From Methanobacterium bryantii (GTDB lineage Archaea > Methanobacteriota > Methanobacteria > Methanobacteriales > Methanobacteriaceae): a stretch of 64,000 nucleotides of DNA. Every line of letters begins with the position of its first letter. The first letter of the stretch is position 1. Both the position numbers and the translations under genes were made by a program. The notes under the pieces were generated by a model. It made no database searches. It worked only from the letters and a program-made list of their open reading frames with translations, and was not told the origin of the DNA. Positions 43,545-53,333 of this stretch are shown here, piece by piece. The stretch lies in contig NZ_LMVM01000012.1 in the NCBI RefSeq assembly GCF_002287175.1, positions 186,001 to 250,000 of the forward strand. Direction: 5' to 3'.

Positions 43545-44705
43545 TTAAATTCTTAAAAACTCATCCGGAGCAAGACTAGTAGCTAGCATTACCATGTTAA
43601 TATCTTTATGATCAGTCCAGCTGCTGTATTTCCTGTTTTCATCAGTTATCCAGAATTGATCTATAATTTCACCAGTTGGTTTATATCTTAAGAGAGATTC
43701 AACTTGCTGCCGCAGGGAATTATTAAACAAGTCTGGATTCTCTTTGATTAACCCATGCAGCTTTTCAACACCTTTTAAACCAATTGATAATCCAAGTTCG
43801 CGGAAAGCAAGGCGGTATTCTGCTGGAAGATCTAGGGAGTTACCTGCCGCAAAAGATCCAAGGCAGGGTAATGATGAGCCTATAATTGTTTTAAGCAGGT
43901 TGTTATAAGAAAAACCGTGAACTATCAATTGTGCAGTTCTTGATGCATCAGATAATAGGCCGCCGATGCCTAAAGAATCATTTGTAACCATACTTTGGCC
44001 CCTGCAAATACCTGCCATATCATTTATCTCATTACTAAGATCAAATTCAGACAGCTGTTTGAAATTTCTGGCCGCCGCCTGCAGCTCGCTGTAGGTTATG
44101 AAACCATCGAGGGGGTCATGCTGTCCCATGGCAAAAACAAGAGGATAGGTAAGGTCAATACTCATTTTCCAGTGCATTCGTTTTTGACTGCTTGAAGATG
44201 GAGCGTAAGTGAACCTTGCATGAGCAGCTTGCGCTAGCTCAATTGCCCACCTTAAATAGCTTGGATTTCCAGAAACCTGACTCACACGGTTTAAGGCGTG
44301 CATCCACTTTGTCAGGTAATGGTAGTACTGTCCATCCTGGTCCCATTCCGTGCTCTCATCGAACTGTTCATTATTTTTGCGCTCGGACAGCGGCTTTCCA
44401 ATCCGTAGACCTCCTTTAGTTGGGTGTAGTTCTCCTTCACCCTCATCAAAGCCGCTGATCCATCCTGAGCGTGGATCATCCGCGCGGTGCTTGCCTAACG
44501 TGTGGTGCACCTGGTTAACTAACTGAAATGCGAGATTTAAATAAGTTTTATCATCTGTCTGGCGGAAAAGTTCAAGAAAATTACAAACTGCAAATGCATC
44601 TGTCCATAAATAACGTTGGGGGTTAGTTTTAACTGGTTCAAGGCCAGTTGAACTTGCAAAATCAAGCATGATTTCTTTAACAGAATCTAAATCTGTTTTT
44701 TGCAT
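43545..44705 (-). CDS. Uncharacterised alpha/alpha-barrel-like protein
   Basis: 386 residues from ATG 44705 (GGTGA 5 bases upstream; an ATG at 44741 has none). The sequence is rich in amphipathic helices with aromatic residues (RYLWTDAFAVCNFLELFRQT, QYYHYLTKWMHALNRVSQVS, YLRWAIELAQAAHARF), as in six-hairpin glycosidase or epimerase folds. Trp, Asp and His residues in SGWISGFDEGEGELHPTKGG could line a sugar site. There is no signal peptide, so it is cytosolic. No enzyme activity is assigned. Confidence 0.6.
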   Translation of the reverse strand: MQKTDLDSVKEIMLDFASSTGLEPVKTNPQRYLWTDAFAVCNFLELFRQTDDKTYLNLAFQLVNQVHHTLGKHRADDPRSGWISGFDEGEGELHPTKGGLRIGKPLSERKNNEQFDESTEWDQDGQYYHYLTKWMHALNRVSQVSGNPSYLRWAIELAQAAHARFTYAPSSSSQKRMHWKMSIDLTYPLVFAMGQHDPLDGFITYSELQAAARNFKQLSEFDLSNEINDMAGICRGQSMVTNDSLGIGGLLSDASRTAQLIVHGFSYNNLLKTIIGSSLPCLGSFAAGNSLDLPAEYRLAFRELGLSIGLKGVEKLHGLIKENPDLFNNSLRQQVESLLRYKPTGEIIDQFWITDENRKYSSWTDHKDINMVMLATSLAPDEFLRI

Positions 44706-44929
44706 ATTTTTCACCAAAATTTTATCATACTTATTTATCAATTTTGGCGTACTTATAATTTGCCGTGGTTTAGGTGATTTGTTTTTGTTTAATATGGACT
44801 TATGTACAGTATTTTTTTTATTATATCCTTAAAAAATAGTATTTTTAAATTTTTCGGGATATATCAATGTTTAAAATAAATAAGGGAAAAATAGATAATT
44901 TTTAAGGTTTTTGTGAATAAAAATTAAAA

Positions 44930-45640
44930 TTATTCTGGATACAAATCTCTTAAAGCATCTTTAAATGGAGTTGGGCCAACATCATACATTGTATTTATTG
45001 AATCATCTATTTCTTTAAGTGTCTTCCATCCTTCTGTTCTCCCTAATAAATCAATATTTTTACTTTTTCCTGTTGTAAGATCAACGTAGACGTACCCGTA
45101 CAGTTCTCGCTTACTAGACATAATATTATATAGGGGTATCTTCCAGACAGTTTTCCCTTCTAAAGTTGTTTTATATGGCCTATCAAAGTCTATGCCCGAA
45201 CCAGACTGGATTTCAGCTATGAAATTTGCTTTCAATTCATCAAGGGATCTCCATGTGTTCACAGGCTTTTCCATACCTCCATTCTTTTTGCTCATTAAAG
45301 TTTTTGCATCAATAGTGACAATCCAATCATTATATCCCTCTTCATGCATATTTACTATCCAGTATTGTCTATCATTAGTTAAAGTGGCATTAGTGGTAAT
45401 GCCGTTCCCTTTACCGAAGCCTGATGCACCTTCATTTAGTCTTGCTATAGATATTGCTGTAGCTTCAGGAGTTGAATTATCAAAAATAAGGCCATTTTCA
45501 GTAAGGGAACTAGCAGTTGAATTTATAGATGTTAAATTTTTAATAGGGGTTGAATTAGGGGATATTACTAATCCCATACTTAATATAACAATAATAATAC
45601 CTGTTAAACTCCCAGCGATTAATAATTTTTTACGATCCAT
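44930..45640 (-). CDS. Membrane-tethered or secreted protein of unknown function
   Basis: 236 residues: a short basic start, one hydrophobic helix (about 7-27), an Asn/Ser/Thr-rich linker and an extracellular domain with two strand-rich parts (YWIVNMHEEGYNDWIVTIDA, LYGYVYVDLTTGKSKNI) that recall the PepSY beta-alpha fold. No cysteine lipobox is seen. GGAGAG precedes the ATG. It lies 85 bases downstream of the C39/transglutaminase gene in the same direction, so it could be a co-expressed surface partner. Confidence 0.65.
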   Translation of the reverse strand: MDRKKLLIAGSLTGIIIVILSMGLVISPNSTPIKNLTSINSTASSLTENGLIFDNSTPEATAISIARLNEGASGFGKGNGITTNATLTNDRQYWIVNMHEEGYNDWIVTIDAKTLMSKKNGGMEKPVNTWRSLDELKANFIAEIQSGSGIDFDRPYKTTLEGKTVWKIPLYNIMSSKRELYGYVYVDLTTGKSKNIDLLGRTEGWKTLKEIDDSINTMYDVGPTPFKDALRDLYPE

Positions 45641-45724
45641 AGTTGCTCTCCTTAAATCATTTAAATAATTAATATTCTATAAAAATGGAGGAGATGTGTT
45701 TATATACATTATATTCATATTGTT

Positions 45725-46888
45725 TCAATAATTCAGTGTCCACGGATAGTCCCTTGCTCCTTTTTGATTCCAAGTAACAGGATCAACGAACCATCCATAG
45801 GTTGAATAACTCCAAGAAGTATCAAGATCTATCCAATCCATTGGACCTGGTCCCCATTTTATCTGTGCCCAAACATGACCTGGAAACTTCTTATGACCTT
45901 CGTAATAGTCTCTATAATAACCTTCTGGTTTATGTACAAATCGAACATTATAGTAAGATATACCCATAGCTCTGGCAAGACATACACAAAGTCTGGCTTG
46001 TTCAACACAATTTCCATAACCGCTATCAAGTACTTGGTTAATACTGTGATGTGTGTTATAATGGTCATGATATTTTATGTGTGAGTCTACCCATTGAAAG
46101 ATTCCAAGTCCATAGATCTTCCAACTACCTGAAAAATTACATAGTATTGATTTTGCTATACTTTTTATTCTTGCATTGTTTTGTCCAGTGTTCCATTCGC
46201 TAATAATTGATCCTGTTCCTTTAACGGATTTCATCTCGTTATCAGTTAAAGTGTTATTGTTGTTTAGCTGAGGATTGTTTGAATCATCGGTTATTACAAG
46301 CGCATATCCATATTCACTTGTTTTATTTTGTATATATGATTCAGTAAAATCTGTTAAAGTCATATTAATATTCCCCGAGTCGCTATCTGCAAGATAAACT
46401 ATTGTATTGTTTATACGTGTTACAATGCTGTAATGGCCTACATTATCAAGGGTTAAATACACTAAATTCCATGCTTGGAGTTCATTAACTTTTAATTTAA
46501 GCCCTTTTACAATCAATCCTTGTTTTTGTGCTGCTTGAGCGAGCCCATACATTGTTGTTCCATTATCATCTGTTCCGGCAATAGTTGCCACCATATCTTG
46601 TGATACGTTAATACTTAGATTTTGTAGAACGGTAGCAAGTGAAGCAGGCCCGCAATTGGAAGTAGTGTTTGACATCACGACTCCGGTTGTATTTACCATT
46701 ACTTCGTCTGAAATTGGATTATCTGTTATATTATTTCTGATTGCCTTATCATAGGGAGTATTGTTTATAATTAACTGAATAGGATCTTCAGGATTTAGGG
46801 TACAATTGGAAGCTGTCACTGTTCCTGTAAACACAGTTAGTATGGTAAAAAAGATTATAAAAACTAAAATTTTTGTTAAATTACTCAT
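45725..46888 (-). CDS. Secreted C39 peptidase-like/transglutaminase-like fusion
   Basis: 387 residues from ATG 46888 (GAGAGG 7 bases upstream; TTG 46912 is in frame but lacks a site). A signal peptide is followed by a C39-like papain-fold domain (about 75-190) with SNCGPASLATVLQNL and, later, VGHYSIVTRI and YLADSDSGNI. The C-terminal part (about 265-387) is a transglutaminase-like core: Cys in YGNCVEQARLCVCLARAMGI, His in GHVWAQIKWG, Asp in WIDLDTSW. This resembles the catalytic core of pseudomurein endopeptidases, so wall remodelling is a reasonable inference. No pseudomurein-binding repeat is seen. Confidence 0.8.
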   Translation of the reverse strand: MSNLTKILVFIIFFTILTVFTGTVTASNCTLNPEDPIQLIINNTPYDKAIRNNITDNPISDEVMVNTTGVVMSNTTSNCGPASLATVLQNLSINVSQDMVATIAGTDDNGTTMYGLAQAAQKQGLIVKGLKLKVNELQAWNLVYLTLDNVGHYSIVTRINNTIVYLADSDSGNINMTLTDFTESYIQNKTSEYGYALVITDDSNNPQLNNNNTLTDNEMKSVKGTGSIISEWNTGQNNARIKSIAKSILCNFSGSWKIYGLGIFQWVDSHIKYHDHYNTHHSINQVLDSGYGNCVEQARLCVCLARAMGISYYNVRFVHKPEGYYRDYYEGHKKFPGHVWAQIKWGPGPMDWIDLDTSWSYSTYGWFVDPVTWNQKGARDYPWTLNY

Positions 46889-47114
46889 ACTTAATCCTCT
46901 CAATGTAATCAACTACTTACATATGGATGGAATTGAAGTGTTAATTAACATTTTCCGTTGTAAAAATATTTTATCATTATTTAGTACAATTAAAGGCTTA
47001 ATATGGACTAAATTTAGTAATTAAATACAACAATCAAAAATTTCAAAAAAATAGAGAATTAAATTGGGAAATGATAATTTATTTGATCTAACTAGAAACT
47101 CAAAAAAAGAAATC

Positions 47115-47543
47115 TCAATCCCAAACACAAAGCCTGAAAATATAACCATCACAGCTTTTAACGCCAACTGCAACATCACCCGCTTCTTTCATATCTGCAT
47201 TGGCCGCAATTGTAATATTAAGCTGGGCTTCTGTGAGGTTGTATTTAGTGCTGTTAAGTGTCTGGTTTAAATAGGCGCCTGCTGCCTGTCCTGCTTCTTT
47301 GGTCCCGCTTTGGTCATTATTATGGGTAGAAAGTATATTGGCGACATTTTGAAGGACTGAAGGATCTTCAGGCCCTTTTTTGTAAGCTGCCATCGTTTCT
47401 AAGACATCTTGAGCGTTATGAGAGAGGCGAATCTGTGAAGATAATGGAGATTCATTTACACTGGCCACTGCAGCTAGTGCAATAAAAACAATTACTAGAG
47501 CAAGTACTGCGTCTAGAGTAAACACGAATCCATTATCGTCCAT
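47115..47543 (-). CDS. Type IV pilin-like small surface protein
   Basis: 142 residues from ATG 47543 (GGATGAT just upstream; ATG 47555 is the alternative). The start MDDNGFVFTLDAVLALVIVF, one hydrophobic helix right after a short acidic leader, resembles archaeal pilin-like proteins that share DxxGFxFTLDAxxAL. The outer part has helices, two C-terminal Cys (SCDGYIFRLCVWD) that may form a disulfide, and N-glycosylation-type sites. It lies alone, without pilus assembly genes in the window. Confidence 0.65.
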   Translation of the reverse strand: MDDNGFVFTLDAVLALVIVFIALAAVASVNESPLSSQIRLSHNAQDVLETMAAYKKGPEDPSVLQNVANILSTHNNDQSGTKEAGQAAGAYLNQTLNSTKYNLTEAQLNITIAANADMKEAGDVAVGVKSCDGYIFRLCVWD

Positions 47544-47649
47544 AAAATCATCCATTTTCAGTTAGTACATGTCCTAATCTGTCAATGGATTATTTATATG
47601 GTTTTATTCTCCAATTATTGAATTATAAAATAAGAGAACTGTAAAGAAA

Positions 47650-49011
47650 TTATTTTTCCCTTACAGCTTTTACAACATCATCTTTTTTCTTTATGGCAGC
47701 TAAGGCAGCGTTTTGGACTTTTTCCTTCATGATTTCAAAGTCTTCAGGAGTGGTATCTCCAACAACCTTTTTAATTTTGGTATAAGCCGCTTCTCTAAAC
47801 AGCGGTGTTAACGCTTCTTCAGCACCATTTCTTATGAGTTTAGCTTTTCCAGTATCATCAACGTAACCGATCTCAGCTATATCTACATTAGCTCCAGAAA
47901 CTGCCTTTTTAACTTCTTCGGCGATATCTTCCGGCGCAATTATCATTAAAGAATCTACTGAAACTCCAAGTGGGTCTATATCTAGCTTTTCAAGCATTTC
48001 AAGTACCTTTGGATTTATCAGTTCCCTTATCTTATCATCAAAAACTGTTAACCCAACTCCAGTAGTACTTGCGATCTCATGTGCGTCTCCTCTAAGCCCT
48101 CCGTTTGTAACGTCGGTCATTGCATGGACTTCGGGGAGTAACCCTGCATTTGAAATGGCTTCAGATGCTTTTATGAAACTGACATCCATTGTTTCATCCA
48201 CCACGTCGAACATCCCGTGGTATATTGCGGTTGTGGTTATGGTTCCTCCTCCAGAACCTTCTGTCATTAAAATAACATCTCCTTTTTCGGCACGTTTCCT
48301 TGCTGTTGGGGGGTGTTCAGATACTCCCACTGCACCCACTGCACTTACTAATCTGTCGCCTAAAACCATGTCCCCGCCAACCCTGAGGGTACTTCCTGCT
48401 ACAAGCGGTACGTTTACAAGTTCTGAAACTGCACAGACTCCTGCAGTAAAGTCAAAGAGTTTTCCAACATCTCCATCGTCTGCAAGGTGAAGATCGCTTA
48501 GTATCGCGACAGGGTCAGCTCCCATAACGCACACATCTCGAAGTGATGCTCTAGCAACGTGGAAACCCCCTAAAAAAGGATATTCGCTTAAACGGGAGTG
48601 TATTCCATCAACTGCTGTTGTTACATAAATATCGTTAGATCCAACGCTTTTTTTGACTACTCCTCCATCGTCCTGGGCTTCAGGAGTTATGAATGCGTTT
48701 GTGTGGGTACTGGACACGATATCTGCAATTCTCCTGTGAACGAAGAAATCACCCTCTCCCCTGGAGCCAACACCGATTTCTCCCATTTTAACGTCTGCTT
48801 TTGGATAATTTATTAAATCCCTCAGGAAATCATCTGGGTGAGATTCAATTGTTAAGGTGTTTTTAACCTCTTCAATCACAGCAAATGCCATTTTAGAAGC
48901 TTGTTCTGGATTTATATTTTTATATTCTAATATTTTATCTCTTAAGCTAGTTTCAACGGATTTTTCATCATTCTGCTTTATTGCCTGTCTTACAAAGCCT
49001 TCTATGTCCAC
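47650..49011 (-). CDS. AIR synthase-related (HypE/PurM-like) protein
   Basis: 453 residues. A helical N-terminal part (about 1-75) precedes a PurM/HypE/SelD-type ATP-binding fold: TTAVDGIHSRLSEYPFLGGF, ARASLRDVCVMGADPVAILSDL, VPLVAGSTLRVGGDMVLGDR, MTEGSGGGTITTTAIYHG, HAMTDVTNGGLRGDAHEIA. The DVTNGGL motif and glycine-rich loop are typical. The archaeal group is often annotated as hydrogenase maturation-like, but no Cys thiocarboxylate tail like that of HypE is present, so the substrate is unknown. GTG start with GGAGAT 5 bases upstream. Confidence 0.85.
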   Translation of the reverse strand: MDIEGFVRQAIKQNDEKSVETSLRDKILEYKNINPEQASKMAFAVIEEVKNTLTIESHPDDFLRDLINYPKADVKMGEIGVGSRGEGDFFVHRRIADIVSSTHTNAFITPEAQDDGGVVKKSVGSNDIYVTTAVDGIHSRLSEYPFLGGFHVARASLRDVCVMGADPVAILSDLHLADDGDVGKLFDFTAGVCAVSELVNVPLVAGSTLRVGGDMVLGDRLVSAVGAVGVSEHPPTARKRAEKGDVILMTEGSGGGTITTTAIYHGMFDVVDETMDVSFIKASEAISNAGLLPEVHAMTDVTNGGLRGDAHEIASTTGVGLTVFDDKIRELINPKVLEMLEKLDIDPLGVSVDSLMIIAPEDIAEEVKKAVSGANVDIAEIGYVDDTGKAKLIRNGAEEALTPLFREAAYTKIKKVVGDTTPEDFEIMKEKVQNAALAAIKKKDDVVKAVREK

Positions 49012-49275
49012 GTGATATCTCCTTGAATGTTTTAAATGAAATTTTATGATTTATATAAACTGATCTCCATATTCAATTGATCTTTATTGTGACTCTATTA
49101 CATTTAAATATATAATTATAATATTCAAAAAGATCATATTTAATTTAAGGAGTATACTGGCGGGATTATGTTTGGACCATTATTGTTTGGGATAAGAAGC
49201 GGTTCAAAATAACTTAATCTGGCTTTGAAGTGAATAACATTTGAATTTATAATTTAACTGGATGGTGAGGTAATT

Positions 49276-50103
49276 ATGAAAAGAGATGTTATTAAGATTA
49301 ATGAAGAAAAATGTACGGGCTGCGGTGAGTGTATTCCAGGCTGTCCTGAAGGAGCTTTGCAGGTAATTGAAGGAAAAGCAAGACTGATAAGTGATTTATT
49401 CTGTGACGGTTTAGGGGCATGTATTGGAAACTGTCCTCAGGGAGCTATAGAAATTGAACAGAGAGAAGCTGAGCCTTATGATGAAAATAAAGTTATGAAA
49501 AATATAATAAGGGGAGGACCTAGCGTTATAATGGCCCATTTAAAGCATCTCTCTGATCACGGCCAGAAAGACCTTCTTAATCAGGCTGTTGATTTTCTAA
49601 AAGAAAGGAATATTGATATACCTGACTATGAGAAAGGAGCATCATTTGAGTGTGCTTGTCCGGGTTCAATGGCAGTGGATTTGAATCAAAAGCCTGAAAC
49701 TGAAAATGAACCTCAGATAAGGGTTAGCCCTGAACTTAGAAACTGGCCGGTACAGTTACAGCTTTTAAATCCCAATGCTCCCTATTTTAAAAATGCAGAC
49801 CTTTTGATCTCAGCGGACTGTGCACCGTTTGCATATGCTAACTTTCATCAGGAGTTCTTAAAGGATAAAGTTTTAATAATTCTCTGCCCGAAGCTGGATA
49901 AGACCATAGATATGTATGTGGATAAATTAGTTGAGATCTTTGAAAAACAGGATGTAAACTCTATTTCAATAGTACATATGGAAGTTCCCTGCTGTTCAGG
50001 AATTGAAGTTATAGTCAGGAGAGCATTAGAAAAAGTTCAAAAGGATATACCTCTTAAAGACTACACTATTTCTATATCTGGTGAAATAATACAGGCAAAA
50101 TAA
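49276..50103 (+). CDS. Ferredoxin-domain protein with a Cys-rich C-terminal region
   Basis: 275 residues. Two ferredoxin motifs lie at the N-terminus, CTGCGECIPGCP and a second, spaced cluster CDGLGACIGNCPQGAI. The rest has further cysteines (FECACPGS, ISADCAPFAYANFH, ILCPKLDK, VPCCSGIEVIVRRAL) in a pattern known from conserved iron-sulfur proteins of anaerobes. It is likely a cytosolic redox protein. GGTGAGG precedes the ATG. No partner enzyme is adjacent; the AIR-synthase-like gene is divergent. Confidence 0.82.
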   Translation: MKRDVIKINEEKCTGCGECIPGCPEGALQVIEGKARLISDLFCDGLGACIGNCPQGAIEIEQREAEPYDENKVMKNIIRGGPSVIMAHLKHLSDHGQKDLLNQAVDFLKERNIDIPDYEKGASFECACPGSMAVDLNQKPETENEPQIRVSPELRNWPVQLQLLNPNAPYFKNADLLISADCAPFAYANFHQEFLKDKVLIILCPKLDKTIDMYVDKLVEIFEKQDVNSISIVHMEVPCCSGIEVIVRRALEKVQKDIPLKDYTISISGEIIQAK

Positions 50104-50158
50104 AAATGTAATTAAAGGTTTTATTGTCCTTTAATTTTTTTAATTTAAAAAAATTTTC

Positions 50159-50764
50159 TTATTTTGATGGAATACTCTTTACAAAATTCTTTAAAATGTT
50201 TAAACCCACTTCGCCACTTTTTTCTGGGTGAAATTGGGTAGCAAAAACATTATCTCTGCACACTGCTGCAGTTAAGTCAATTCCATAGTTTGTGGTTGCA
50301 GCTATTATATCTTCGTCATCTGGCTTTGCGTAATATGAATGGACAAAGTACATATAATCATTTTCAATTCCATCGAGTATTGAACATTCATTTACAATTT
50401 GCAGGTTATTCCATCCCATATGTGGTATTTTAAGGCCTTCTTCTGGAATTTTCACTACTTCTCCTTTAAATATATCGAGACCTTTTACTCCTTTATTTTC
50501 CTGACTTTTTGTAAATAATACCTGTAACCCCAAACAAACCCCTAAAAATGGTTTTCCATTGTTTATATGTTCATGAATTATGTCTTTGTAGTTTTCAAGG
50601 TGTTCCATGGCTGTTCCAAATGCACCAACTCCCGGTAGGACCAGTGCATCAGCTTTTTCCATTTCACGGATGTCCTGAGATATTAATGTTTCTTCACCTA
50701 TCTTTGTGAATCCATTTTTAATACTTTTGAGGTTTCCGGATCCATAATTAATTATGACTATCAT
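50159..50764 (-). CDS. hisH: Imidazole glycerol phosphate synthase glutaminase subunit
   Basis: 201 residues. HisH supplies ammonia to HisF in histidine synthesis. The class I glutaminase triad is clear: Cys in GVCLGLQVLF, His and Glu in TQFHPEKSG. The start IVIINYGSGNLKSIKNG and LVLPGVGAFGTAM are HisH signatures. hisF is not in the window, and the neighbours are not his genes, which is usual in Methanobacteriales. It lies 31 bases downstream of the nucleotidyltransferase gene in the same direction. Confidence 0.95.
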   Translation of the reverse strand: MIVIINYGSGNLKSIKNGFTKIGEETLISQDIREMEKADALVLPGVGAFGTAMEHLENYKDIIHEHINNGKPFLGVCLGLQVLFTKSQENKGVKGLDIFKGEVVKIPEEGLKIPHMGWNNLQIVNECSILDGIENDYMYFVHSYYAKPDDEDIIAATTNYGIDLTAAVCRDNVFATQFHPEKSGEVGLNILKNFVKSIPSK

Positions 50765-50795
50765 ATTTACCCATTTTTAATCATTTAAAACGTGT

Positions 50796-51854
50796 TTAAG
50801 GAGATATTGATTTGTCTTGGGCTGCTCTGACATAGAAGTCGTTTACACGTATAGTATCGTTTAGATGTGGTGTTGAAACCTCGTGTAAAACTGTGTTTTC
50901 CATTGCAACTATGGAATGAGGTTTTCCTGGTTCTATACGTACTGTGTCGTTCTTTCCAAAGTATTCTTTCCTGTCTTCAAATTCTATGTAACCAGAACCG
51001 CTTACTATGTACATGGTTTCATCTTTTTCAGCATGGTAGTGGAAAGAGGTTTGATATCCTTCTCTTATGAATAATTCTTTTGTCAGATATTTTTCGGTGT
51101 AAATAAGGACCTTTTCGTAGCCCCATGGTTTGTCTTCTCTGTTTTTATATTCTTTTCTGATCTGTTCCAGTTCTTTGGAGGTGTCAATTGCCATCCAGAA
51201 AAGTCCATCTTCTTTGTAGTAGCCGAGCTGGTTTTCACTGGCCATCATTGGAAATACAGTTTTTTCTATGTCTCCAATTTCGAAATCCCCGAAGTTAATT
51301 TCTCCATTTGAGAAATAAATTCCTCCATTGATATAGTAATCGAGAACAGGTTTTTCTTTGAATGATACCAGTTTATCTCCACTAACTTCAACTATTCCAT
51401 ATGGAGAAACCATTTTAGTTATAAACATTGAAAGTGGATAATCGGATTTTTCGCCTTGATGAATCATTTTCTTGAGATTTAAATCAGCAACAACGTCCCC
51501 GTTCCTTATTACGCATTGTTCTTTATTGTTTACGTGTTCCATACCTAATCGTATAGCATTTAAAGTTCCGAGTGGTTCATCTTCAATTACATACTCAATT
51601 TTCATCCCGTTGAAATCATCACCGTAACGTTCTTCGATTTTTTCACTTAAAAATCCAGTTAACAGGAGCACACGATCCACGCCTGCGTTTTTAAAGTCGA
51701 ACATCTGCTTATCAAGAATTGTGTAGGTATCGTGACCTTCTAAAATTGAATAATCGTATTTAATTTCAACTAGTGGCTTTGGAACTTTCTCTGTAAGCGG
51801 TCTTAATCTTTTACCAAAGCCCCCGCAAAGTATCATACCTGCTGTTTTGTTCAT
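50796..51854 (-). CDS. Sugar-1-phosphate nucleotidyltransferase fused to a cupin
   Basis: 352 residues. The N-terminal domain (about 1-235) is a nucleotidyltransferase: GMILCGGFGKRLRPLTEKVPKP signature, RNGDVVADLNL with the metal-binding Asp, and FKEKPVL. The C-terminal part (about 240-345) is a cupin like that of mannose-6-phosphate isomerase (KPWGYEKVLIYTEKYL, SFHYHAEKDETMYI with His ligands). It likely makes a GDP- or other NDP-sugar for surface glycans. Unlike the common GDP-mannose pyrophosphorylase fusion, the total length is short. GGTGAT is 3 bases before ATG. Confidence 0.85.
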   Translation of the reverse strand: MNKTAGMILCGGFGKRLRPLTEKVPKPLVEIKYDYSILEGHDTYTILDKQMFDFKNAGVDRVLLLTGFLSEKIEERYGDDFNGMKIEYVIEDEPLGTLNAIRLGMEHVNNKEQCVIRNGDVVADLNLKKMIHQGEKSDYPLSMFITKMVSPYGIVEVSGDKLVSFKEKPVLDYYINGGIYFSNGEINFGDFEIGDIEKTVFPMMASENQLGYYKEDGLFWMAIDTSKELEQIRKEYKNREDKPWGYEKVLIYTEKYLTKELFIREGYQTSFHYHAEKDETMYIVSGSGYIEFEDRKEYFGKNDTVRIEPGKPHSIVAMENTVLHEVSTPHLNDTIRVNDFYVRAAQDKSISP

Positions 51855-51994
51855 TTTATCACCATTTAATTATTAGTATAATATTTTGTTTTTATAAGAT
51901 ATTAATACTTTATCTTTGTTTATTAAGAGTAACTTAACTTAATTTGGACTATCTAAATTTTCTCAATTTGATTATATCAATTATAACTTTAAAC

Positions 51995-53065
51995 TTAACT
52001 TAAAATCTCCCTTAAAACTTCACCGAAGTCAGATTGTACTATTTTATCAGTACCTAATGTTTTGGCGTGTGCATCAAGTTCTGTAACAACATATTTGTAT
52101 CCTATTTTTTTTAATGGCTCTACTAGTCGGGGACCGTCTGTTATTGCAAGGGTCTCTGCTTCTATGGTTTCTATTGGTACTGCGTGAGGTACTCCTGCAA
52201 CAATTACGAAATCGATATTTTTATCCTTTAGGGATTTTGCAGCTTCTTCGCCTGTTACAGGATATTCATCAAGCCCTCCAGTTATTATATCGATATTTAA
52301 TCCATTATTTTTTAGTTCTTCTTTAATATTTGCTGCATGCTGTCTTATTCTTGGAAGTCCAATATTTTCATCAAGATTTGCAATTACAATAGGCTTATTT
52401 TCGCTGTTTATTTTCTCAAATGGAATTTTCAGGATATCAGCAAAAAGGTAAGAAGTTTCTTTTTTTGCATTGAGGATAATAACGGTTTTTTCACCATTTT
52501 TAAGTTTTTCTATGAGTATATTTGCTATTTTCTGCTTGTCGTCACCATATGATGGAGCTATATAACCTCCTTGTGCCATTCCACGGGTTTTCTCGATTTC
52601 TGTTGCTAATTTAAGCATTTTTGACTGTCTTTCACATTCTGCAACTGGTATTATTCCGTCTTTACTTGCAGCTTCCAGTACTGCTATGGCCCCTTCTGTA
52701 TTGTCTCCTTCACTTAATCCGCCATGGGATTCTACAGCAATTACTGTTGCATTTATATTTGCACTTTGGATTGCTTCTTTCAAGTCTTCTCCGATTATCA
52801 TACTTGCACAGGTTCCAACGATCCCCACAAGTTTTGGAGAAAACATTGACTCCACTTCTTTTAATGTTTTTTCCAGTTTATCTGAAGCTCCAAAAATAAA
52901 GTCATTTTCAGACATTGCAGTAGTTACAACTCTCACTCCGTCATTTTCAAGGAGCCTTCCTGTTCTAAAACAGCAGCCGTGAGGGCCGTGAAGTATAATA
53001 ACATCAGCATTCATGTCTCTTAATGTGTATAATGATGCAGCAATTGGACTTGGTCTTGGATGCAA
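51995..53065 (-). CDS. cfbD: Ni-sirohydrochlorin a,c-diamide reductive cyclase, catalytic subunit
   Basis: 356 residues from TTG 53065, with GAGGTGA 4 bases upstream; the product then starts (M)HPRPSPIAASLYTLRD, normal for CfbD. It is a NifD-like protein that, with the NifH-like CfbC, reduces and cyclises the nickel tetrapyrrole in coenzyme F430 synthesis. Conserved cysteines lie in ILHGPHGCCFRTGRL and LVGIVGTCASMIIGEDL, and VESHGG is typical. cfbC is not in the window. F430 is the cofactor of methyl-CoM reductase, so the gene confirms a methanogen. Confidence 0.93.
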   Translation of the reverse strand: MHPRPSPIAASLYTLRDMNADVIILHGPHGCCFRTGRLLENDGVRVVTTAMSENDFIFGASDKLEKTLKEVESMFSPKLVGIVGTCASMIIGEDLKEAIQSANINATVIAVESHGGLSEGDNTEGAIAVLEAASKDGIIPVAECERQSKMLKLATEIEKTRGMAQGGYIAPSYGDDKQKIANILIEKLKNGEKTVIILNAKKETSYLFADILKIPFEKINSENKPIVIANLDENIGLPRIRQHAANIKEELKNNGLNIDIITGGLDEYPVTGEEAAKSLKDKNIDFVIVAGVPHAVPIETIEAETLAITDGPRLVEPLKKIGYKYVVTELDAHAKTLGTDKIVQSDFGEVLREILS

Positions 53066-53333
53066 TTTTTCACCTCTAAAGTAACTGATTTCGTTGAATA
53101 TGTATTTTAGTAGTTTTATCAATTTAAATAAGTTTAATGTTGTTTTGTTTTATGTTAAAATATTAAATCGAATAATATTTTTCACACAATGTTTTTTCTT
53201 TTAAGCCTATATTGACTCGGGTAAATATAAGATTTAAGGTGAGGAGCTGTATAATAATTATATATGTTTAATTAATATTTTAATAAATTAAAGTCTTGAA
53301 TTAAAATTAGATGAAATGTAATGCTGTGGGGGC

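Noticed and set aside
49164..49215. A 14-codon frame with a weak AAGGAG site before the ferredoxin gene
   Set aside because: Too short to support as a gene; could be a leader peptide but nothing else points to it.
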